Source: an uncultured Roseburia sp.
Lineage (GTDB): Bacteria > Bacillota > Clostridia > Lachnospirales > Lachnospiraceae
Direction: 5' to 3'
Length of the DNA: 36,169 nucleotides
Assembly (NCBI GenBank): GCA_947628935.1
Contig: CANRBT010000005.1
Location: 1-36,169 of the forward strand
Positions 1 to 8,861 of this stretch are shown here, in pieces (the first letter of the stretch is position 1; the number at the start of each line of letters is the position of its first letter). The notes beneath the pieces were generated by a model. The model searched no databases. It was not told the origin of the DNA and saw only the letters and a list, made by a program, of their open reading frames with translations. The position numbers and the translations under genes were made by a program.

Positions 1-1
1 T

Positions 2-46
2 CGCATCGACGTGGACGACAACGGCACCATTACCGGACTGTTTTAA
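2..46 (+). CDS. fhs: C-terminal tail of formate--tetrahydrofolate ligase (truncated by window start)
   Basis: Open frame from nt 2 to TAA at 44-46 encodes ...RIDVDDNGTITGLF*, resembling the IDVDxxGxIxGLF C-terminus of FTHFS; folD follows directly. Confidence 0.6.
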   Translation, partial: RIDVDDNGTITGLF

Positions 47-74
47 ACCCTTGCAGAGAAAGGAGCGCTGAGGT

Positions 75-923
75 ATGGCACACATCATTGACGGGAAACA
101 GATCTCGCAGGAGATCAGGGATGAGCTGAAAAAGGAGGTCGCCGCTCTGGCAGCTCAGGGACGGGAGGCGACGCTTGCCGTGATACAGGTCGGTACAGAC
201 CCGGCGTCCACGGTCTATGTGAACAACAAGAAAAAGGCGTGCGCCTATATAGGCATCCGCTCGCTTTCCTACGAGCTGCCGGAGGAGACGACGGAGGAGG
301 AGCTGCTGACACTGATCCGGAAGCTGAACGCGGATGATACTGTGAACGGCATCCTAGTGCAGCTTCCCGTTCCCGGGCATATCCGTGAGGATGAGATCAT
401 CCGTACCATTGCTCCCGAAAAGGATGTGGACGGTTTTCACCCGCAGAATGTCGGAAAACTCCTGATCGGAGAGCCGGGCTTCTTACCCTGTACGCCGGCG
501 GGCGTGATACAGCTTTTGAAACGTTCCGGGATCGAGATCGCCGGAAAGCACTGTGTCGTCGTCGGGCGCAGCAATATCGTCGGAAAGCCGATGGCTGTCC
601 TGATGCTCCGTGAGAACGCGACCGTGACCGTGGCGCACTCAAAGACCAGGGATCTGAAGGCGCTGTGCCGGCAGGCGGACATTTTGATCGTTGCGATCGG
701 GAAGCCGCGTTTCATCACTGCGGAGTATGTGAAGGAGGGTGCGGTCGTCATCGACGTCGGGATTCACCGCAATGAGGACAACAAGCTCTGCGGAGACGTC
801 CTTTTCGAGGAGGTCAGTCCGCATGCCTCTGCGATCACACCCGTTCCGGGCGGAGTCGGTCCCATGACGATCGCCATGCTGATGGATAACTGCGTGGAAT
901 CCATGCGGAACGCAAACGCGTGA
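75..923 (+). CDS. folD: Bifunctional methylenetetrahydrofolate dehydrogenase/cyclohydrolase FolD
   Basis: 282 aa; VYVNNKKKAC, QLPVPGHI, VVGRSNIVGKPMAVLML, PVPGGVGPMTIAMLMDN motifs. Confidence 0.97.
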   Translation: MAHIIDGKQISQEIRDELKKEVAALAAQGREATLAVIQVGTDPASTVYVNNKKKACAYIGIRSLSYELPEETTEEELLTLIRKLNADDTVNGILVQLPVPGHIREDEIIRTIAPEKDVDGFHPQNVGKLLIGEPGFLPCTPAGVIQLLKRSGIEIAGKHCVVVGRSNIVGKPMAVLMLRENATVTVAHSKTRDLKALCRQADILIVAIGKPRFITAEYVKEGAVVIDVGIHRNEDNKLCGDVLFEEVSPHASAITPVPGGVGPMTIAMLMDNCVESMRNANA

Positions 924-967
924 TGTCTTTGCGGGAAAGAAATGTAGAGTGAGAGGATTTATGTTCC

Positions 968-2083
968 ATGAAATGTGCAAAATGCGGGTCCGAGCTGCAG
1001 GCGGGCAAGGTCTATTGCCCCGTCTGCGGGGCAGAAGCGGTAGTCGTTTCGGATTATAGTGTTTTAGAGGACGATTATCTGCGCACACTCATCAAAGAAA
1101 AGGAAAAGCCCGAGGCGAAGCGCGGGAGCGCGCCTATGACCGGCGCGGCAAAAAAAAATTCCCGGCTTCCGCTGATCGTTGTCTGTGTGCTGCTCCTGGC
1201 AGGCATCGGAACGGGAGTCGCCGTCAAGATTTCCGTCGACCGGAAGCATGCCGGTTCCTATGATTATCAGATGGCAATGGCGGAACAGGCAATGGCGGAG
1301 CGGGACAGCGAGACGGCTCTGCGCTATTACAATACGGCGATGGCGCTCGCGCCGACCGATATCGCTGTGCGCCTTGCGCTCGCGGATATCTATCACGCGC
1401 AGAAGGATTACGACGCCGCCATCGAGCTGCTGCAGCAGGCAAGAGGGCTGGACGCGGCGAATCGGGCGGTTTACGAACGCCTGATCGCCATCTATGAGGA
1501 ACAGAAGGATTACGAGAGCCTCCTTGCGCTCGCGGACGACGCGACGGATGCGTCCCTTGCGGAGCTGTTTGCCCCGTATCTCGTATCGGACCCTGTGATC
1601 TCTCCCGTGTCAGGTCTTTACCACAAGGCGACGGACGTCGTCATCGTTTCGCTGGACGGATGTGAGATCTACTATACCACGGACGGAAGCGACCCGGACA
1701 CAGGCTCGCTGCGCTACGAGGACGGCATTTCCCTAAAGGACCCCGGAACCTATGAGATTCGGGCTGTCTGCGCCAATGAAAAGGGGATTTTAAGCGAGAT
1801 CGTGAGCGCTTCCTATGAGATCGAATATCTGCCGCCCGACTATGCCGATGTCTACCCCGACGGAGGCAGGATCACGGAGGAGACCTTTGTGACGATCACG
1901 GCGAAGGACGGGTGTGACATCTATTACACATGGGACGGGACGGATCCCGCGCGGCAGTCTGCGCGGTATACGGAGCCGCTGGAGATTCCTGTCGGCAACA
2001 CGGTTCTGTCCGTGCTCGTCATAGATCCCGCAACGGGCCTGGAGAGCGGAATTTACCGCACGAATTTCATTTATTACCCCTAG
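968..2083 (+). CDS. Membrane protein with N-terminal zinc ribbon, one TM segment, TPR-like region and two chitobiase/hexosaminidase C-terminal-like repeats
   Basis: CxxC...CPVCG ribbon, LPLIVVCVLLLAGIGTGVAV TM, TPR-like repeats, then two DGC(E/D)IYYT(T/W)DG(S/T)DP modules. Confidence 0.8.
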   Translation: MKCAKCGSELQAGKVYCPVCGAEAVVVSDYSVLEDDYLRTLIKEKEKPEAKRGSAPMTGAAKKNSRLPLIVVCVLLLAGIGTGVAVKISVDRKHAGSYDYQMAMAEQAMAERDSETALRYYNTAMALAPTDIAVRLALADIYHAQKDYDAAIELLQQARGLDAANRAVYERLIAIYEEQKDYESLLALADDATDASLAELFAPYLVSDPVISPVSGLYHKATDVVIVSLDGCEIYYTTDGSDPDTGSLRYEDGISLKDPGTYEIRAVCANEKGILSEIVSASYEIEYLPPDYADVYPDGGRITEETFVTITAKDGCDIYYTWDGTDPARQSARYTEPLEIPVGNTVLSVLVIDPATGLESGIYRTNFIYYP

Positions 2084-2114
2084 CTGCCGATAGGGGACGG
2101 AGCGTGTATACAGC

Positions 2115-2606
2115 ATGAAGATCACGATACTTTGCGTGGGAAAGATCAGGGAAAAATTTTATCGGGAAGCCGTTGCGGAATACGCAAAGCGTCTGGGGCG
2201 CTACTGTAAGCTTGCGATCGTCGAGGTGGCGGACGAAAAGACGCCGGACGGGGCGGGAGCGGCTCTGGAAGAACAGATCCGGGAGCGGGAGGCGGAGCGG
2301 CTCTTTTCCCATCTGTCAAAATACCGGCGGGCGGGAGCGTTCATCTGCGCGCTTGCCATTGACGGAGAGATGCTCGATTCGGTCGAATTATCGGAAAGGA
2401 TCCGGCAGCTTGGCATCAGAGGAACGAGCCATATCGTCTTTCTCATCGGCGGCTCGCTTGGCATGCCGGAGCGTCTTCTGCGCGAAGCGGATGTCCGCCT
2501 GTCCTTTTCCCGCATGACGTTTCCGCATCAACTGATGCGGGTGATTCTGCTGGAACAGCTCTACCGCGCCTGTCGCATTGCGAACGGGGAGCCCTATCAC
2601 AAATGA
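2115..2606 (+). CDS. rlmH: 23S rRNA pseudouridine1915 N3-methyltransferase RlmH
   Basis: Ends ...FLIGGSLGMPE...LSFSRMTFPHQLMRVILLEQLYRACRIANGEPYHK, the canonical SPOUT RlmH C-terminus. Confidence 0.97.
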   Translation: MKITILCVGKIREKFYREAVAEYAKRLGRYCKLAIVEVADEKTPDGAGAALEEQIREREAERLFSHLSKYRRAGAFICALAIDGEMLDSVELSERIRQLGIRGTSHIVFLIGGSLGMPERLLREADVRLSFSRMTFPHQLMRVILLEQLYRACRIANGEPYHK

Positions 2607-2617
2607 TCCGGATAGAA

Positions 2618-2655
2618 AAAAACTGTGCGGCATATCGCTATGCCGCACAGTTTTT
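2618..2655. terminator. Bidirectional intrinsic terminator between convergent rlmH and lipoprotein gene
   Basis: Perfect 17-bp stem aaaaactgtgcggcata / tatgccgcacagttttt around TCGC loop; A/T tracts on both sides. Confidence 0.95.
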
Positions 2656-2671
2656 GACTATGTAGAAGCCG

Positions 2672-3097
2672 TTATTTTGTGTAATCCCTCGAGTACAGCT
2701 CCGTTCCGTCCGGATTCAGAAACACCATACGAATGACGATGCCCTCTGTGCTCGTCTCGCTCTGCAGCTGATCCGTCAGCTCGGAAAACTGTGTTTCATA
2801 GCTGTCAAACTGGCTGTCTGCAGTCGTCTTAAGCGCGTTCAGGCTGTCCTCGTCGGTCGGGAATGCCTCCGTCATCGTGTACTTGTAAACAAGGACATTG
2901 GAATCCTCCACAACGATGTCCATCGAGATCCCGGTAGACTCGACCGATGCGTTCGCCTGATCCAGCATGGTCTGAAACTCGCTCTGATTCTGGCTGTACC
3001 ACTCGTCCAGCGTCGGCTTGCTGCCGCATCCGATCATTGCAAGCCCCATCACGAGCACCATCAGCGCTGCCAACATGGTGGAAATGTTTCTTTTCAT
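2672..3097 (-). CDS. Small secreted lipoprotein, DUF4854-like
   Basis: MKRNISTMLAALMVLVMGLAMIGCGS lipoprotein signal (start ATG at 3097); ribosome-binding site GGGAGG upstream on - strand. Confidence 0.75.
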   Translation of the reverse strand: MKRNISTMLAALMVLVMGLAMIGCGSKPTLDEWYSQNQSEFQTMLDQANASVESTGISMDIVVEDSNVLVYKYTMTEAFPTDEDSLNALKTTADSQFDSYETQFSELTDQLQSETSTEGIVIRMVFLNPDGTELYSRDYTK

Positions 3098-3159
3098 CTC
3101 ATTATCCTCCCTAAACAATTTTTCGACCGTCGCCTCTGCGACGATCACGCAACGTCATT

Positions 3160-3189
3160 ACTATAGTACCAAACCGGAAACCTTGTCAA
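3160..3189 (-). promoter_or_regulatory. Sigma-A type promoter for the lipoprotein gene
   Basis: On - strand TTGACA (3189-3184), 18-nt spacer, TATAGT (3165-3160). Confidence 0.7.
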
Positions 3190-3261
3190 CAAAAATATTT
3201 ATTTGTGCGTATTTCTAAAAAAACAGACTATGGTATAATAAATGACATGGAGGTGACCGTT

Positions 3262-4596
3262 ATGAGGATGTATGATCTGATCCTGAAAAAAAAGCGGGGC
3301 GAGGCTCTCTCCACAGAGGAGATCCGCTATATGATCCGTGGCTTTACAGAGGGCTCGATCCCGGACTACCAGATGTCCGCCATGATGATGGCGATCTGCT
3401 TTACCGGCATGACAAGGCAGGAGACCGTCGACCTGACCCTCGCGATGCGCGACAGCGGTGACAGGATGGATCTCTCCGGCATTGCGGGCATCAAGGTGGA
3501 CAAGCACAGCACAGGCGGCGTGGGAGATAAGACGTCCCTGGTCCTGGCGCCGTTAGCGGCATCCCTCGGCGTCCCGGTCGCAAAAATGTCAGGCCGCGGA
3601 CTGGGGCATACGGGCGGGACGATCGACAAGCTGGAATGCTTCCCGGGCTTTACGACCGCGCTCACGGAGGAGGTCTTCCTCCACAATGTCAACACCATCG
3701 GCATTGCGATCGCAGGACAGACGGCGGATCTCGCACCCGCCGACAAGAAGCTCTATGCGCTGCGGGACGTGACGGGCACCGTCGATCAGATGTCCCTGAT
3801 CGCAAGCTCCATCATGAGCAAGAAGCTTGCCTCCGGCAGCGACGCGATCGTGCTGGACGTCAAGACCGGAAACGGCGCCTTTATGAAGACCATAGAGGAT
3901 GCCAGAGCGCTCGCCGAGGCGATGGTGAGCATCGGAACGATGGCGGGGAAGCGGACCGCCGCCGTCATCACAGATATGGACCAGCCGCTCGGATATGCCG
4001 TGGGCAATTCCCTGGAGGTCATCGAGGCGATCGACACGCTGCGCGGGGAGGGTCCGGAAGATCTGCGCGAGGTCGTATTTGCGCTCGGATCCGTCATGCT
4101 GCAGCTTGCGGGGAAGACCTCGGACGGCGCCGCAGCGCGCCGGATGCTGGAGCATGCGATCGCCGACGGCTCGGCGCTTCGAAAGCTCGCGGAATTTGTC
4201 GGGGCGCAGGGAGGCGATCCTGCCGCCGTGTACGACACCTCGCTGCTGCCAGCCGCATCGGACACGCTGACCGTGACGGCGGAGCGGGACGGCTATGTGC
4301 AGCGCATCCTTGCGGAAGAGATCGGGATCGCCTGTATGAGCCTCGGCGGCGGAAGGGAGACGAAGGAGAGCGCGATCGACCTGTCGGCAGGCATCGTTCT
4401 GAAAAAAAAGAACGGCGATCCCGTGCGGACGGGGGATCCGCTCGCCGTCCTTTACGGGAACGACGCCGCGAGGCTCGCACGCGCCGCAGAGCAGGTCCGC
4501 GCCGCCTGCAAGATCGGGCAGACGAGACCGGCGCATGTGCCCGTCGTCCGGGAATACATCGATACCGTGAATAAGAAAACGTCGATCTTCATATAG
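3262..4596 (+). CDS. pdp: Pyrimidine-nucleoside (thymidine) phosphorylase
   Basis: MRMYDLILKKKRGEALSTEEI, VDKHSTGGVGDKTSLVLAPL, MSGRGLGHTGGTIDKLE; GGAGGTGA upstream of ATG 3262 supports this start over the track start at 3205. Confidence 0.93.
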   Translation: MRMYDLILKKKRGEALSTEEIRYMIRGFTEGSIPDYQMSAMMMAICFTGMTRQETVDLTLAMRDSGDRMDLSGIAGIKVDKHSTGGVGDKTSLVLAPLAASLGVPVAKMSGRGLGHTGGTIDKLECFPGFTTALTEEVFLHNVNTIGIAIAGQTADLAPADKKLYALRDVTGTVDQMSLIASSIMSKKLASGSDAIVLDVKTGNGAFMKTIEDARALAEAMVSIGTMAGKRTAAVITDMDQPLGYAVGNSLEVIEAIDTLRGEGPEDLREVVFALGSVMLQLAGKTSDGAAARRMLEHAIADGSALRKLAEFVGAQGGDPAAVYDTSLLPAASDTLTVTAERDGYVQRILAEEIGIACMSLGGGRETKESAIDLSAGIVLKKKNGDPVRTGDPLAVLYGNDAARLARAAEQVRAACKIGQTRPAHVPVVREYIDTVNKKTSIFI

Positions 4597-4602
4597 TGAT
4601 AT

Positions 4603-4902
4603 ATGAAAAGAAATCGCAGTCAAACGCCAGAGCCGCCAGTCTCTCTGCGCGAAAAAATGGTAACAAGCTTAGAGCTTCCCAGGGACCTGATGCTGGGCGC
4701 GGCAGTGCTCACAGTCACAGGGCAGAGGGAGGCATTGATCGCAAATTATAAAGGGATCCTGGAATACGAGGATTCCTTTATACGGGTTCAGACAAAAAAT
4801 TGCAGGATTCGGATCTCCGGCGCCCGCCTTGCAATTGATTATTATACGAACGACGAGATGAAGATCACAGGGCACATTGACGCGATACAGTATGAGAGTT
4901 AG
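4603..4902 (+). CDS. yqfC: YabP/YqfC-family sporulation protein
   Basis: 99 aa, LELPRDLMLGAAVLTVTG...YKGILEYEDSFIRVQT; immediately upstream of yqfD-like gene. Confidence 0.85.
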   Translation: MKRNRSQTPEPPVSLREKMVTSLELPRDLMLGAAVLTVTGQREALIANYKGILEYEDSFIRVQTKNCRIRISGARLAIDYYTNDEMKITGHIDAIQYES

Positions 4903-4908
4903 CCGCAG

Positions 4909-6153
4909 ATGATCCTGTCCATGATCAAATATGTTCAGGGATATGTCCATGTCAGGCTGACCGGATATGCGCCGGAGCGCTTCCTGAACCTTTGCGGCAG
5001 CCATGAGATCCTCATCTGGAACCTGACGCCCTGTGAGGACGGCTATCTGTTCTGCGTGAGCGTAAAGGGCTTCCGCCGTCTTAAGCCGCTCCTGAAAAAA
5101 ACGCGGACGCAGATCCGCATCATACGGCGTGTCGGATTGCCGTTTGCAACGTACCGCTACCGGAAACGCAAGCTGTTCGTCATCGGGCTGATCCTTTTTG
5201 GTGCGCTGCTCTATGATCTCTCTACCTATATCTGGAATATTGAGATCAACGGAAACTCGTACCTCTCCGACGAGACGGTTCTGGATTTTCTCGCGCAGGA
5301 GGGGAGCACCTTCGGAACCAAAAAGGACAGCATTCAATGCCAGGAATTGGAGGAAGCGCTGCGCAGCCGTTATGGCGAGGTGATCTGGACGTCCATCAAG
5401 ATCTACGGCACGAAGCTGACGGTAGACATTCAGGAAAATCTTCTGCCGGAGGAGGAATATGAAAAAAAAGAAGACACGGTCTATGACATCGTAGCGGCGA
5501 AGGACGGTGTGATCTCCGACATGGTCACGCGCAGCGGCACGCCGCTCGTGGCGGAGGGAGATACCGTGGCGGCGGGGGACGTGCTTGTCTCCGGACGTCT
5601 GGAGATCAGGGACGACAGCGGCGAGGTCGCCGATTATCTCTACCGCAGCGCGGACGCCGATATCACGGCAAGGGTGTCCTACTCCTACCGGGATGTCATT
5701 CCGGCGGACTATACGGAGCAGACCGCGACGGGAGAAGAAGCCACACATGACACGCTCCTGTTCGGTTCCTTTTCTCTGGGCAATCCCTTTTTTGAGGATC
5801 CCTATGAGAAGAGCCTGATGACCTCCGATACCGTCCAGCTCCATCTGGCGGACAATTTTTATCTTCCGGTCTGGCTTGTAAGGGAACGCTATCAGGAGCT
5901 TCGGGAGACCCCCCGGACGCACACGGAGGAGGAAATCCGGCAAATTGCAACAAAGAATTTTCACAATTATCTGGAAGATTTGGAAGAAAAAGGTATTCAA
6001 ATCCTGACAAAAAATGTTATTATTAAGAGAACGGGTGGAGACTATGTGGTGAGCGGGACCCTGGAAGCCTGTGAATCCATCGTTTCTTACCGGCCGACAG
6101 AGACAGGCGAAATCACAGGTGAGGAGAATCAGGACACAGATGAGTCTGACTGA
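4909..6153 (+). CDS. yqfD: Sporulation protein YqfD
   Basis: 414 aa, GYVHVRLTGYAPERFLNLC..., single TM, gene order yqfC-yqfD-phoH. Confidence 0.9.
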   Translation: MILSMIKYVQGYVHVRLTGYAPERFLNLCGSHEILIWNLTPCEDGYLFCVSVKGFRRLKPLLKKTRTQIRIIRRVGLPFATYRYRKRKLFVIGLILFGALLYDLSTYIWNIEINGNSYLSDETVLDFLAQEGSTFGTKKDSIQCQELEEALRSRYGEVIWTSIKIYGTKLTVDIQENLLPEEEYEKKEDTVYDIVAAKDGVISDMVTRSGTPLVAEGDTVAAGDVLVSGRLEIRDDSGEVADYLYRSADADITARVSYSYRDVIPADYTEQTATGEEATHDTLLFGSFSLGNPFFEDPYEKSLMTSDTVQLHLADNFYLPVWLVRERYQELRETPRTHTEEEIRQIATKNFHNYLEDLEEKGIQILTKNVIIKRTGGDYVVSGTLEACESIVSYRPTETGEITGEENQDTDESD

Positions 6154-7177
6154 GATCGCGTTAAACATTCCGGCTGACCATTTGGCGAATGTCTTTGGTC
6201 AGTTTGATTCTTATATCAAAAAAATAGAGCGCACCCTGGGCGTGACCGTGATCGTGCGGGACGGGAGCGTGAAGCTCCTCGGCGGGGAGCGCGAGTGCAA
6301 AAGGGCATCGGAGGTCTTCCGGCAGCTCTCAGAGCTCTCAGCGCGGGGCAACGTCATCACGGAGCAGAACGTGAATTACGCGCTCGCGCTGGCGATGGAC
6401 GAAGCTGAGGAGTCCGCCTCCGCCCTTGTAAAGATCGACAGCGACTGTATCTGCCACACTGTGAACGGAAAGCCGGTAAAGCCTAAGACGCTGGGGCAGA
6501 AACAGTATGTGGACGCCATTCGGGAAAAGATGGTCGTCTTCGGCATGGGACCTGCGGGAACAGGCAAGACCTATCTCGCGATGGCAATGGCGATCACGGC
6601 CTTTCGGGATGAGCAGGCAGGCAGGATCATACTGACGCGCCCCGCCATCGAGGCGGGAGAGAAGCTGGGCTTTCTGCCCGGCGATCTGCAGAGCAAGGTC
6701 GATCCCTATCTGAGACCGTTGTATGACGCGCTGTACCAGATCATGGGGGCGGAGAGCTTCCAGCGGAACCTGGAAAAGGGGCTGATCGAGGTCGCGCCGC
6801 TCGCCTACATGCGGGGGCGGACACTGGACAATGCATTTATCATACTGGACGAAGCGCAGAACACGACTCCGGCTCAGATGAAAATGTTTCTGACACGCAT
6901 CGGCTTCGGCTCCAAGGCAGTGATCACAGGCGATGCAACCCAAAAGGATCTGGCTCCCGGCACGCCTTCGGGGCTGGATGTCGCGATCCGTGTGCTGCGC
7001 CATATGGATGAGATCGGGATCTGCGAGCTGACGAGTCAGGACGTGGTGCGCCATCCCGTCGTACAAAAGATCGTAAAGGCTTACGAGGACTACGAGAAGC
7101 GCAGCCGGCGCGAACCGCATCCCGCACACGGCAGGGATGCGGCGAAAGAGAACAGAAGCAGGAGAACAGGGAGATGA
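6140..7177 (+). CDS. phoH: PhoH-family ATPase
   Basis: GMGPAGTGKTYLAMAMAI Walker A, ILTRPAIEAGEKLGFLPGDLQSKVDPYLRPLYDAL, FIILDEAQNTT; ATG 6140 overlaps the yqfD 3' end. Confidence 0.95.
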   Translation: MSLTEIALNIPADHLANVFGQFDSYIKKIERTLGVTVIVRDGSVKLLGGERECKRASEVFRQLSELSARGNVITEQNVNYALALAMDEAEESASALVKIDSDCICHTVNGKPVKPKTLGQKQYVDAIREKMVVFGMGPAGTGKTYLAMAMAITAFRDEQAGRIILTRPAIEAGEKLGFLPGDLQSKVDPYLRPLYDALYQIMGAESFQRNLEKGLIEVAPLAYMRGRTLDNAFIILDEAQNTTPAQMKMFLTRIGFGSKAVITGDATQKDLAPGTPSGLDVAIRVLRHMDEIGICELTSQDVVRHPVVQKIVKAYEDYEKRSRREPHPAHGRDAAKENRSRRTGR

Positions 7178-8352
7178 AAGAGCGTTTTGTGGCAAGGCGG
7201 GTACTGAATATTGTGATGCTGCTGCTCGTGACGCTTTTGGGGACGTTGCTCCTCTCCATGCGCTATGAGCGGTATTGGGACGAGCAGCTGGTATATCTGC
7301 TGCTGGATGCGATCTTTTTTGCCGTGCTCTGGTTCGGGCTGGAGCTGCTGCGCGCCAGGCGCGGCATCGCATCCAACAGGGAGTCTACGTTCCGCCGGGT
7401 GCTGATCGGCTACATGCTTTCGTGGGGCATTCTTCTGGCGGGCTCCTTTTTGCCGGAGTTTCTCAAGCCGGCGCTTCTGATCGCCATTGTCATGGGGGTC
7501 TTCGGGACACTGGAAATTTCCGTGACGGTCGGGATCTATGTCAGTTCCATGCTGATCCTCATATCGGAGGGAAGCATGCAGGAGTTGGTGTTCTGCTGCC
7601 TCATGACGCTGCTCGGCAGCATGCTCGCGGAGGCGGCGGACCGCAAAAGCCTTGCGCTTTGGTACGAGCTGATCCTGTTGTCTGTGTCAACGGCAATGCC
7701 GGGATTGTTCTATTATCTTACCTACCGCGAAGCCCGTATCGCCTGGCTGCTCTTTGGAGCGCTGGAGGGGCTTGTGATTGACTTTTTATTTTTAATGTTT
7801 TATCCGAGGCTGGCGGCTTTAAAAAACGGAGAGATCTCCAATCTCCTGGAGGATATCCTGGATCCCGCTTATCCGCTGGCGCATGAGCTGTACAATTTTT
7901 CCCCTGCGGACTATGCGCATGCGCAGCGCGTCTCCAGCCTGTCCGCGCGATGCGCGGCGCTCGTCGGAGCGGACGAAGCGGTATGTGCGGCGGCGGGCTT
8001 TTATTACCGGATCGGCGTCATGGAGGGCGGCGCCATCGCCGCGAACGGGGTGCGCATGGCGCAGAAGGACTGCTTTCCGGAGGCTGTCATCCGCATCATC
8101 GGCGAGTATAACGGGGATCTGGAGCTCCCGTCCACCATCGAATCGGCGATCATACATATGGTAGACGCCATTGTCAAAAAGATGGAGGTGTTCGACGCGG
8201 AGACGATCGCAAACAGCTGGAACAAGGATATGGTCATCTACCAGACCCTGAACGATTTTTCCGCGAAGGGATTATACGACAGATCGGGGCTCAGTATGAA
8301 TATGTTCTTAAAGATCCGGGAATATCTGGTACATGAGGAGGCGTTGGTGTGA
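7174..8352 (+). CDS. Polytopic membrane protein with degenerate HD domain, in the PgpH/YqfF gene position
   Basis: Multiple TM helices, then an HD-like fold with HD replaced (GFYYRIGVMEG for AYYHDIGKxKR); located between phoH and ybeY. Confidence 0.75.
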   Translation: MKERFVARRVLNIVMLLLVTLLGTLLLSMRYERYWDEQLVYLLLDAIFFAVLWFGLELLRARRGIASNRESTFRRVLIGYMLSWGILLAGSFLPEFLKPALLIAIVMGVFGTLEISVTVGIYVSSMLILISEGSMQELVFCCLMTLLGSMLAEAADRKSLALWYELILLSVSTAMPGLFYYLTYREARIAWLLFGALEGLVIDFLFLMFYPRLAALKNGEISNLLEDILDPAYPLAHELYNFSPADYAHAQRVSSLSARCAALVGADEAVCAAAGFYYRIGVMEGGAIAANGVRMAQKDCFPEAVIRIIGEYNGDLELPSTIESAIIHMVDAIVKKMEVFDAETIANSWNKDMVIYQTLNDFSAKGLYDRSGLSMNMFLKIREYLVHEEALV

Positions 8353-8849
8353 GTCTCAGAATAGAAAAAGAGGTCGAGGTGACGTTTGATTTTGACGCGG
8401 ATGCGCTGGCGGCGGAGGTCGTATCGTTCGCGCTCTCGCACGAGTCGTTTCCCTACGAGGCGGAGGTGGGGCTTACCCTGACGGATGATGCGGGGATCCG
8501 GGAGATCAACCGGAGCTGCCGCGGGCTCGACACAGCGACGGATGTCCTTTCCTTCCCCATGCTTTCCTACGGGACAGCGGGAGATTTCTCTGCATTGGAG
8601 GATTCCTATGGGGGCAACTTCAATCCGGACACGGGGGAGATCCTGCTGGGGGACATCGTGATCTCGGTCGATCATGTACATGCGCAGGCAAAGGAGTACG
8701 GGCACAGTGAGCGCAGGGAATTTGCGTTTCTCATTGTCCACAGCATCCTCCATCTGCTCGGGTACGACCATATGGAGCAGGAGGATGCCTCGCTCATGGA
8801 GGACAAGCAGGAGAACATCCTTGAGGCAATGCACATCCTGCGGGACTAG
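8349..8849 (+). CDS. ybeY: rRNA maturation endoribonuclease YbeY
   Basis: GTG start; TDVLSFPM, LGDIVIS, HSILHLLGYDHMEQEDASLM. Confidence 0.96.
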   Translation: MSLRIEKEVEVTFDFDADALAAEVVSFALSHESFPYEAEVGLTLTDDAGIREINRSCRGLDTATDVLSFPMLSYGTAGDFSALEDSYGGNFNPDTGEILLGDIVISVDHVHAQAKEYGHSERREFAFLIVHSILHLLGYDHMEQEDASLMEDKQENILEAMHILRD

Positions 8850-8861
8850 GGGATTATTTTT

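Noticed and set aside
3128-3143. Small hairpin cgtcgc-ctct-gcgacg in the lipoprotein 5' leader
   Set aside because: Only a 6-bp stem; no recognisable riboswitch or T-box features.
3589-4623. 344-aa antisense ORF opposite pdp
   Set aside because: Overlaps a highly conserved enzyme gene completely; shadow frame.
4669-6168. 499-aa antisense ORF opposite yqfC/yqfD
   Set aside because: Same shadow pattern; no family motifs or ribosome-binding site noticed; + strand genes are clear.
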